Assembly: GCA_030141605.1 (NCBI GenBank)
Contig: JAQGDQ010000013.1
Location: 262,447-326,446, forward strand
Source of the DNA: Tubiluchus corallicola
Lineage: Eukaryota > Priapulida > Priapulimorpha > Priapulimorphida > Tubiluchidae
DNA length: 64,000 nucleotides
Direction: 5' to 3'
Shown: piece by piece, positions 27,501 to 39,500 of the stretch
Layout: every line of letters starts with the position of its first letter
How positions within the stretch are numbered: the first letter of the stretch is position 1
Translations under genes and position numbers: made by a program
Notes under the pieces: model-generated
Told to the model about the DNA's origin: nothing
Seen by the model: only the letters and a program-made list of their open reading frames with translations
The model's database searches: none

Positions 27501-30500
27501 GAGACTTTCAAATATCTTTGTTGCAATTACGAAACTAGACATATTATAAATGTAAGCTGAGGTAAATAATGAAACACTTAAACAAAGCTGTATGGAACAG
27601 TTTTAGAAATGTGAGAGCTCATGACATCAGACAATACATGGCTAACACTTGATTTTGTAAATCTTTTGAAATTCTCATGCTAACTTTTCACATTGCTTTG
27701 GAAAGTTTTTGTATTTGATTTATTTATTTATTTTTCTCTTTCAAGTTTGTTGGAAATTTGAAGTAAGGTAATGCATGAAAAGTTCTTGTGTATATTTTCA
27801 AAATAACAGACAAATTTTCTTTGTAACTCTTTAAGATTACCGAGCCTTTTAAAAGCAAAAGAAAAGAGAAGTACAACCAACCTAGGTAAGGAGACGTGGT
27901 AAGGCAGAAACGAAGTAAACACTGCTTTAATAAATAGCACGGGTAACCAGAGCATTACAAGAACAGTTGACCCAAACAAAACCATTGAAGCTATTATTCG
28001 TCGGCAGTGCCTATGTGTAGGCAAATGTATCATCTACAAAACAAGAAGAACATAATAATTATGTACATTATTCTTTTGTATGCAAATCTAAGTCATAACA
28101 GCTAAAAAGAATACTTAAAAATTTAACAACAATGACTTAATCACAACAATGCATTATCCTTTTAAGCAAATCATCAAAATTAAATTGCAAAACTGCACAA
28201 GTAAAATGTCAACACTTTTTATTGTATAAGACATTTTTTCACGCTCTCTAGAGTCATCCCGTCATTGAAAAGTTATTTTTGTGTTTGACGTACACTTAAA
28301 ATACACAACTGTACACCAGCAATTTGGTACAAATATGGGCAAACTTTTGTACACCCTAAACTATCGGACATTTAAAGAAAATTCTTGAATTTTGGTGCAG
28401 TAAACTAGTTTACTGCAAAACCTCTTGCAGCATAATAGACAAATACGTACTTCTTGTATAGGATTAAAATTTGGATCATTTAGGTTTCGAAGGAACCACA
28501 AAACTCCGGGTCGCAGTACTTCTCTCAGGAGCAGAATGAATGAAGCAAAGTAAAAGACGTAAATCATTCCAACCAACCAGTGAACAAACATGGTGGTGCC
28601 CGGTGCTGCTTTGAAGTTGGTTAAGCGATCATCCAGTGACGCATCAAATAATGGCTGAAGAGAACAAGAAATACATTTTAAACAGTTCAGTGTAAAACAA
28701 AAAAGAGACTATATCACTTTTTTGTAGGCCACTAAAATGTATAATGTAAATGAAATTACCATTACGTAACAGAAACTTTATGAAATATCGGATAGATAAT
28801 TTTGCCATATCACTTAGACGCAGTAGAAAACAAGAGTTCCATGCTGCTGCTTGGTGAACGTTTTTAATAGCACGATTTCTGAAAATTAGGTGATTGTTAC
28901 ATGCCATTTTAATGACAAAGTGCATGAATAACCGACTTTTACATAAGCAGACGTTTTAATCAGGCAGAAATCGAGGCATGTTTAAAAGAGTTTGGCATAT
29001 GAGCGGTACACAAACCTCATAGTTAGATACAATGCAAAAATTAACCTCATTCCATATAACATTAGTCAAAATTTTAAGATACTAACATATGTTTAATTTT
29101 TGAGTTCCATTTCTGAGCCTTAAATGGTTAGTTGGGCCACTATCTGCACAAAAAATAAACTGCAGCTAAAATCAGAACAGGCAATTTTTATCTTTAAAAA
29201 CCTCATCATTTCTTTTATCGATAATCTTGATCTTCCTGAAAGTTATATTATCGTTATGTGCAGAGACCTACATCTTTGATAGTGCTTTCGGTGACAGTCA
29301 CTCATGAAAAACCCAAAATTAACCCACTTTAGCCTGTCATACTGACCATTACTAAATTTGTTAAAAACTGAATTTTGTTTGAAACTGAAAACAGAAATTT
29401 CAGCAACATATCATTTGCTCATAATTATTTACAAAAAATATTTAATATGAAAAATGACGAATGTGCATTCATGAAATGAAAAACAACCAAATTTTTCTTA
29501 ACTGTTGCCCAAATTACAATATGCTAACTAAGACCAACTACCGAGCCTAACACTTTTCTGCTGGTGTATTTTTAAAACCATGGCTCATGTGCTTCAAAGT
29601 TATCACTCACTAACGAACTTGAATTTTTAATGACTGTATGTAAACTTTGTAAAATGTATCTGTAAATAGTATACCTTAAATCATAATTACAATAACTAAC
29701 AGTGCTGACTAATAAGCAACATTAGTTAGAATTACAACTTACGAGAGAGCAAATGTCTAGCCACCATCCACACATTAATGGAAACATTCCAATCTCTATG
29801 ACAACCAGCAGAGACACTTTGACAACAATGTAGCACATTCCTATTATTCCTTTTATCCTGTAAATATAGTGTTTTTATATTAGATGAGCAAATAATACAT
29901 TCCATACAAGTCAGCACCTGAAATGTGTTGCAGAGTTTTCTTCTTGAGTGTCTGTGGCTAATGCTATAATATCTTTGAGCTTCATTAACAACTGAAAAAC
30001 AAATTTCAAAGAGCGTTGGTCTGTGTGCTGCAGCTTCACACAATTTATAACATGACATGGGTTAACTGCAGAATAGGTTAACTGCCATAGGTTAACTGCA
30101 GAGATATCCTTTTCGACTCTGGTAATTGCAGACAAACTTAGGATTTGTTTAACAAAGATGGAAAAACAAAAAAAAAGTGTGGGGAGATTAAAAAAATTGG
30201 ACACATTACTCACTCATGTTGATTTTCAAGCTTAAGAAATGATAGAGCACAGTAAGTTTTCGCTTAATGACGTTAATGCATTCCAGCAAAATATAAAATG
30301 CAGCGAAAAGCTGTTAAATGAAGACATGTCTTCCTTAGAAAATGACGTAAATCTGCAAGGATGTGTTTCAACTGTCATGCTTTGATCATATCAACCAACC
30401 ATTTTATGAATTTATTACTGACATTTACATGTTCCCTTTTCATTAAACATATCCACTTACTATATAATTTGCAGGTAAAATGATAACAATTTCTGGTGGT

Positions 30501-33500
30501 AAAATTTAATGTTATGCTAATTTTCAAATTTTAGACGCAACTGTCCATTCTAGTTTCTAGACAAAAATGGGTATAGATTTTCCTTCAAATTTTAGATGGA
30601 ACTGTTCATTCTAGTTTCTAGACAAATATGGGTATAGATTTTTCTTCCCGTTTTGTCCTAGCTGCCCTTCCATCCAGCAGCTTCAGTGCAAATAAAAATA
30701 ACTGCAACTGCTAACTCTAACATATGGGTGGGCATCTGTCAGCCCAGTCTTTTTCTCAGACCTGGATTGATGCTGAACAATGATCAACTTCCAAGCTACT
30801 AGCTAACTACATATTTGGCCCTACAAGCTAAATTTCAGACCATCCATGCCTTTAGTACATTATTTCATACAGACAGTGGATGCTATAGCAACAAGCTGCA
30901 GAAACAACATGCAGAATGAACACATTAAGTAGCATTCTATTCTATTAGGTAGCTGGGCATGACCTATGCTCAGGCAGAATAACAGCCTGCAAAACAGGCA
31001 GGCATTGGCATCTTGCATCATCTAGTTTTTTAAATTATAGCACACCAGACAACATTTTAGCACTTCAAGAGCATTTTATAACCGCATTATGCAATGATCA
31101 ACTTCTAGTAGGGACAACAACTCAATGTTCAGTAAGTAAATGGGTGGGAAAATTGTAGTCATAGCAAATTGTAGCTAAATACAACACACTCAAGTGCAGC
31201 CACATTGCATTTTTATTGTTTACTATTTATTTTTTCCACAACTTTCTCCAGAGAATAAAGTTTCGTAAACTATCTGTTCTAAATACAATCATAATTGTAT
31301 AATAAGCTTATCGTTATTAGAACCTTAGTTTTTTAAAGCAATAGCATAATATGCTGTTCATTCTCCAATATTTAAAGGAAAGGCCAAAGCTTCTGGGAAG
31401 TCAAGCTTATTCAAGAGTTCTGAAAAAATGTTAGGCTTTAATAATAAAAGTGTGATAAGCACTTTTCATAATTAGTAAAATCACTTTTAAGTAATGATCA
31501 TTTCACACTTGAGAGCTCCCATTTGAATGTCCATTCTTCCACCAATGACATCATTCATCTGCTGAAGAAAAGCAGTGCACTGTCAATTTCCGTCAAAAGC
31601 ATAACAAGTTTTCACAGAAAACTAGATAGCTAATTTTGTGGTACTTCTGCATGTTCATTATGTATGCTGCAGAAGTGTGAATTAGTCGAAGCCGCACACT
31701 CTGTTGGAAAGCCATGATGTGCTTGCGAAAAGTCACGAAGTCTCCCAGTTATGTTATAATTTTAAAGTGAATGGTGGCAGTCACAGCACCTAAAAATTTC
31801 TATACAGCGGTAGTATAAATTCACTGTATGCTACGTAAACAGACTTTTGGCAAATTTCTTTGCCATATTTTCCTAAGTTTAAGTGATTGCAAATAAAATG
31901 AACCCAACATACCAAGTGAACTGTCCTTTCCTTTGCAAGAAATTGCTTTCTTTTGTACATAGGCTAATTATACTTATTACACTTATTATTTGTACTTAGT
32001 AATGTAAAACAGAATGTAATTATTACTGGAATTACATACTTTAAAACATTTGTTATAGATGCTAGTGCATGTATGAGCACAAGAACGAAGGCTATCAGTA
32101 GATATCCGGTAAGAGTTGTCAGTAAACCTTCAAAACTTGACACAACAAGCTGAAAAAAATAAACATATCACAATTTACGTTAATCGAAACGTATCCCAAT
32201 TTTCAAATATTTTACTAAGGTGTAAGTACTATCAGAGACATAAAGATTTCACTGTCAAAACAGTAATTTGTGTAAATGCTAGTTTTAAACTGAAAAAGTA
32301 TCTAGATTCATGTGTACAATTTTAAAGTTTAGTTAAGGTTTTTTAAATACATGTATACAAAGATGATGAACATGTAAATACAGTAAACCCTCATTATAAC
32401 GGACTTCATATATAACAGACTATTTTTGCTTGTCCGAAATAACAGACTACACTTTAATTATGCCAGATAGGTCATTAATAGACCATTTTATCATTCACTA
32501 AACATAATGTTTGTGTCACAGTCATTAGTGTTTAAGAAGGAAAGAAAGTACACAATCTTATTTGTTAAACAAAAATTGAGCTGGCAAGCTGCTACCAGTT
32601 TCAAGCCTGACTTATCACAGCTCTAATGCTCTGCACTTTTCACACGTCTATAAAAGGCATATGTCTTCACTTAAAATAAGCAAGCATTGCAGAATATTGT
32701 GTTCATATGCATGTGCGTGATTTATGATATTTAGGCTAAAATATACAGTACCAGAGTATCTAAGTGTCACAAATTACTTATTGCAACTAGACTAATTAAC
32801 TACTGGCCATAGTAAACAGACCTGGAAAGAGCCCAATTATAAGTAACTGGAATGATTCTTCATTTTTTTACATTAATTAACGTAAAACTGCCAAATTCAT
32901 GTCCAGTTATCATGATCTCACTTGTTATTTGATTCACAAGTTATATAATTTTTTTCAGGAATTTCTCCCAGTCTTGGAGTGACAACTAGCTGCAGTGCTC
33001 TTGCTTATCATTAAATTAGCAGGTTCAAATGCCACTAGCTTAACTCATCAATTCCAGCATTTGTCTGACTTTGACGCCTAAAATATTAGTTGCAGTTATA
33101 CTGCTAAAAGAAAGTATGTAGTGAACACATACTTATCAACTGCTGTTACATCATTTTGCTTTACGAATTTACTAAATATTCTTAATTCCTAACTGAGTTG
33201 TTATTCTTAATTTAATGTTTTTGGAAATTTTTAGAAAAGAGAAAGCAGGAAAGATAAAAAAAAGAAAGAGGAAAGCACAAGAATAAATTTGTGCATGGCT
33301 CAGATTTAAAACATATTATCTGACGTATTTTTTAAACACAGAACAGAAAATGTGTGTCAGTAGCAAATCAAAATCAACATCTTCGTTCCTAAACAATACA
33401 CACAGCTTGCAAACAGTAGAGTCTATCTGTCAATTCAATTTTTTGTAGCAAAGTTAAATTTTTAAATTATCATTCAAGGGAATTCACAGAAATTTAGTAG

Positions 33501-36500
33501 ACCAAGCATTACATTATATAGCTGAAAGATCCCAACTACTTTTTTGATGGTACAATGTAGTGCCCCTAGCCCAGATTATTGAATGACTGCACAGGCAGCA
33601 TGCATATTGCTCAATTTGACTACTACAAAGAGCAGTGGAGAAACAACCTTTTATGATCACTTCTGCAATAGATTTGCACTAGGCATCTTATTAATATTTT
33701 TAAACAGACTCCTGTTACGCTATCTACAGAAAGAAAATACTCACATATTCTTGAAGTTTGAACCCAACTATTGTAAAATGGCCAATATGGTAAGGACAGA
33801 AAGCTGGAAAATAAACAAAAATTATATTATTGCATAGCTAAATATTGTATAAATTTCCAACAAATATGTGATGCAGTACATTTTTACTTTTAGATTGCTA
33901 ATTACATCATCATTTGCTTTTAAGCAGCAAATTATTAAAACAACAATTATATTTTAAAATATGAAAAGAAAAAGTAGTGGAGACTTTTATTATCAGACTT
34001 ACCAAACACCAAGATAAAAAGCGTATTGAGTGATATCACCCAGAACACATGCTCCTAAATTCAAGAAATAAAAGATTTCAATCATGTATTTATAACCAAA
34101 TACCACAATATTAAAATATTAAACATGTTGATGCATACATAGACATGAATAATTCAATTTGAGTACTGGTGCACTAAATTATCTAAAAAAATGACACGGA
34201 AATATTTTAGACTAAAAAATATCAAAAAATAATTTTTGTCATGTCAATTTTATCAATAAAAACTGTTCTTACTGTCTGCTACAAGTAACAATGTAACGAT
34301 GTAACTTTGTAACAAGTTAGAATGCAGCAATTAACTAGAACATAATTATAATTATTCGACTGCTTAATGCGTAAATTTCTATGAAACCACCAATGACTTA
34401 CAAAAATGCACACGCTAATAGATAAGTGCTATATCTTCTTAACTTACCAAAAATACTAAAGATCCATCCAAACCAAGCAAGCGCTCCCAAGTGAGCTCCT
34501 CACCCGCTCTGTCCCATTCAATGGGATTCCAGTTATTATCATCTATTGTGAATAAAAGTCACTAACAGTCAAATAACAGTGGTCAGAAAACTTAAGTAAT
34601 TTTAATGACTGAAGATATAGGAACAGCTGATGCAATACATAACTTGGCCAAGATGAGGCTTAATAATCATAATTTGAAATTTTAAATCGTAACTGAATGC
34701 AAGAAACTTGTCACGTTAAAGAAAGTTTGGAGTGAGATTTCTTGAATCCACAAACACAAGTTACAGCTCTCTAAGTTAGTAGAGCACCTTATTTAGCTAT
34801 CTGCTCTCTAAAGTGCTAAGCTACGCAATATCGCTTATAATGTCCACAAGACATTTCTGCAATACATCTACAACAATACTGGAAGCAGCATTTTAGACAT
34901 GAGGCTGTACACTAACTGACATAAAATCTATATAATAACTGCCAAAAGAAGCAGCACAAAGTTAGAAACATAATGGAATTGCCAAAAGACTTCATGCGCA
35001 GTTTTTGGAACTGGGCTACTTGCTAACACTTTTTTGTCATTTTTTACATGATATAGAAAAATGAGCAAGAATACTCATCTTTTTTAAAGGCATAATGCAA
35101 TGCCAAAAACATACGCAAAACACCTAATAGGACAAGAAACTTGGATCAAATATATTTAAGACGTACTGTAAAAGTGCAGCTTACTGAGTAAAAACTGGAT
35201 AGCTAACAGCTTGACAAGAAGTTAAGTCAGAAGGAAAAATGAAACAAAAAATCCATCCGTTTCCATTACCTTGGTTGTCATCAGCATTGTTTACTACGGC
35301 AGCATTTTGCTGTGCAGCTACAGCTGGAACATTATCGCCTGCTTGTGCTTGACCGTTGCCAGCTTGCGCTGCTACGTTAACGGCAGCTGCCACATTGCCG
35401 TTCTGCAATATATATTACACTAGTGGGTATGGAATTATGTGTGGAAAAAAATTAATGCTGCTTACGGATAATACACTAGTTGCATTGTCCACCTGTTCCT
35501 TTCAGAAACACGGTATTTCAGTTAAAATGTTAATTTAATACACAATCACTTTCTCACAGTGCAAAACAGGTTCTTATTTGTTTATAAGTTCCTCCATTTA
35601 AGCTGAACTCTTTACATTAATTCCTTAAAATTGCACAGCAAGAATTGTATATGACAAATATGAAAATAAAAATGAGCAGTCCTAAATTTTCATAATTACA
35701 CAGTTAACTGCAAAGATTTTATCTTACTAACTACATAAATTGCACCATTTTGTCGAAATTGTGTAAGCTGAATAGAATGACTGCATAGCTAGCATCAATA
35801 TAGATAAGCTGCATGCATGCCTGGGTTACAGGAATTGTACGAAAGTCGCACACAGGTACTAAAATTATGCTTGCAGTTAAGATCTTTGATTATATGTACG
35901 TTGGTTATGATGGGAAAATGAAAAACGCAGGCAAACAGAGAACTAAACAACGTCGTTACCTGATCTTGACCATCAGCATCAAACGGCATTAGCCACTCGG
36001 GTGCACCTCCATGCAAGATCTGTTCTCGAAGCCAGACGAGACTAATAAATGCACATAATGTGCACATAACAATGAAACAACCTTGGATACAGTCTGTTAG
36101 CAGATGATCCCTAAAATGGTAAAACATAACATTATGTGGGCAACTAAACTGAAACATGCTGCATAAAGTAGGTAGTCATAACAAAATAAGTACTGCTAAT
36201 TAATAATGTCAGTTGATAATATCATTGATCTATGTTTTTAATATGATGAGAAGCAAAACAAGGAGTTTGTTGTCATACTCACGTGGAAAGCATATCAAGC
36301 GGCAGCGTCAAAAGAGAACTCACTGAACCTGTGAAAAGACATCGGTATATCCTGCAAGCCATCAGAGGGACAATACCTAACCATGCAAATGCGACTAGTG
36401 TGTAATGCAGCCAGTATCGTACGGCTGTAGCTATACTGGTTAGTAAACCGCTCACTATGTCTTTGATAGGCAAGCGCTTTGGCATATCTGGAGAATAAAC

Positions 36501-39500
36501 TGCAAAAAAATAAGTGTAGTTGTGAAAATTCCTTATCTATATGATTGCTAAAAGTCAAATTTTTGTATTATGCAAAGTAGTCTAATATTAACAGTACTAA
36601 ACTTGTCAAATTCTTGTATTATGCAAAGTATTCTAATGTTAACAATACTAAACTTGTAAAACATGCATAGTATTTATAACCTGTGATTATAGTGTTCTTG
36701 TGATTCTTACATAAAAATGCAGACCTATATTTTTCATTTGTCTGAAAAATTAATTTTCATACTTCTCAGCATTTTAAGTTTAATGCTTATTTAACTAGTT
36801 CACCAAATTCTTTTCACTCTACTTTAATTTCACTAACTTTAAACACTATATGGCAGTTTTACGTTAAGAAAACAATAAACAAAAGTACTCGTGACAAGAA
36901 AAATATTGTTAATTTACCATCTCTAGTGAAAATTTATATACCTAAAACAGTGAAAGTGAAGTGTTAGAACTAAAGTGGCTACTATGATACTTACTAGGTG
37001 TGAAAATAAACCTGTGCTTGCAAAGCTCGCAATATTCTTTCTTGCTGTACTTTAGCCATTGCAACAAACTAAAAGCACAAAAAGCATAAAACCAATTTTA
37101 GAAAAATGGTGATAACTGGTAAAAACTAAGTAAAAGCTATGTTTTAATGAAAAAGTTCCTAATCACTTTTTCAGAAGAGACAATGTGCTTATTTCTGCAC
37201 ACAGTTTTGTACTTAATGATAAATATTCAGCAAATAATAAATTTCATCTCAATAAAATGACAAGCACTTTACACTGCTAGTTTACATTAACCACTGCTAC
37301 ATCATCTCGTCGTCGTCGTCGTCATCATCATGATCATGATCATAATCATTATCGTCACAATTTTCTTTATAGTCATAAAAATAAGATTATCTTCTATTAA
37401 AATTATCAGTAGTGAAATGTAAGCTACTCTACCATTCTTGATGAATGAATTTTATGCTGCCTGTGCAGATGCAAGGATGATACAATGGCCTATCTTGTGT
37501 ACCTTCCGACCGGCAGACTCTGCAAATATCTATAAAATAAAAAAAACAGAATGAAAAGAACCATAACTGCTGAAGTCAAAATTTATATATATATATCTGT
37601 ATGTAAATATATAATTCTACCTTCGGTCTGATGTCGTCAACCAATTACTAAAATTCATTTTTTCGAAATTTTATGCAAAGTGTAAAAAACTCTGAAAAGT
37701 CTGCCAAAAACCCAAAGAAAGCAACTTGATTACTCCTGAAAAGGTAACTATTAACCAGGGGTCACGGGTCATATATTAAGATAAATCCTACCAGGACAGT
37801 GTGCCCTGTGAGTTTCGTGACCCTAGCCTTATGCGTGTGCACATTATTAAAGAAACAAAAATAGGGGGAATAATAATAACAATAATAAATAAAAACAATA
37901 AAAAACCGGGGGTAATTAGTGAATTAATTTTGCCAGTGGAACAAATGAACAACAACAATATCTGAGCCTATGGTAGAAAAGGTAAAAACATTAATTACAT
38001 CAAGTGCACATGATGTACATAATAGCCTTTGAAATGTTATAAAATTCTTTGAGGCACTATACACTAAACTTCTGAATGTACCTAATTTTGGCTCAGCAGA
38101 GAATGCTTTTTAGAGAGAACACTACTGCTTGTGGATCCTGAACATTAGCATATGACGCTGTGATAATCATGTAACATTTTTTATAGATGAAGGTGTGCTT
38201 TGTATGTGCTATTTGGATGACTGGTCAGTGGTTCCATCTGTTATAATTGAAAAGAAGCAAAATAGTCTGTCATATTTTATGCACTGGTGCTTCCAGCACA
38301 TAGTATTTTTATAATACATTATTAATACAGTGTGCAAACAAATTTACATTTACTACTGTCCAAGAATAAAACGTACAGCAAGTCTCTAGCTTAACGACTT
38401 CCTGTTTAGCGATGTTTCATTTTAACAATGCTGAACATTTGACACCCTTTTCACCCAAAGACACATGTTTCATTTTAACAACGATTTTTTTACTTTGCCG
38501 AAAGCCAACTTTCATTTTATCGACAACTTTTTTACTTAAATTGAAGGATTAAAACGGCAAATATTATGTTATTCCGTTTTAAAAGTGCATTAGTAATGTA
38601 GACAATGCAATTATTATACATGTTTTCGCTTCCCGACTGACTAGTATACTAGCTGCCATTTCTATCACGCGAGACCTGTGAACAAACTTTGAGCAAAGGA
38701 ATTCTACCTGCAACCTGTTCCTATAGCAACCAGACTACATAGTAAATTATACAGTGCTGTTGTACGATAAAATTTTCAAGGTCACCTAATGTAGTATTGG
38801 CTTTGACTCTGCAGTGTTTATTGTTTAAGGGCTGCATAGGCTTAAAGTTTAATGAAAGAGAAACTGCTAACTAGGTAAGTATTGGTAAGAAAGATAGGTG
38901 GTTTCAAGCAAGCAGAAAGAAATTAATTAATAGAAACACTAAGGAAACTCATAAAACTTTTAATTTATAGGATTTGTGCACCATTGATTTTTGCCTCTGG
39001 AATGTATCTCAGTTCTATTACTTTTTATGGAAGGTTTGGTTTCGTTTAACGAAGTTTCGCGTTGCATTTTGCTGGAACGCATTAGCGTCGTTAAGCGAGG
39101 ACTTACTGTAATACAAATTCTATACAAGGCAAAGTGTAAACTAAGCAGTTACTTTAGCAGTTAAAATATAAATTAATAAAATTCAAAGTGAAATTTGATA
39201 AAATGCAGCAAGTCACTGTTATAATTATTTAAATTACCCGAATGCCTTAATGGTAGCCAAAATCAAAATCATATAAATACCAACATAGACTACTGATCCA
39301 AAAAAATGAAACTAATGCTGACCAAAGCACAGGTAGGAGGCTAAAATTTCGTTATATTTTGCCAGAATCTAAGCAGAATCCGGCCATGACACGTTATTTT
39401 TCAAAACACAAACTGATAAACAAATAGGCTGGCAGTGGCACCGCTATACAACATGGATATTTTTACGACTTTAGCTTATGGTATACTTAGAAATCGGTTT

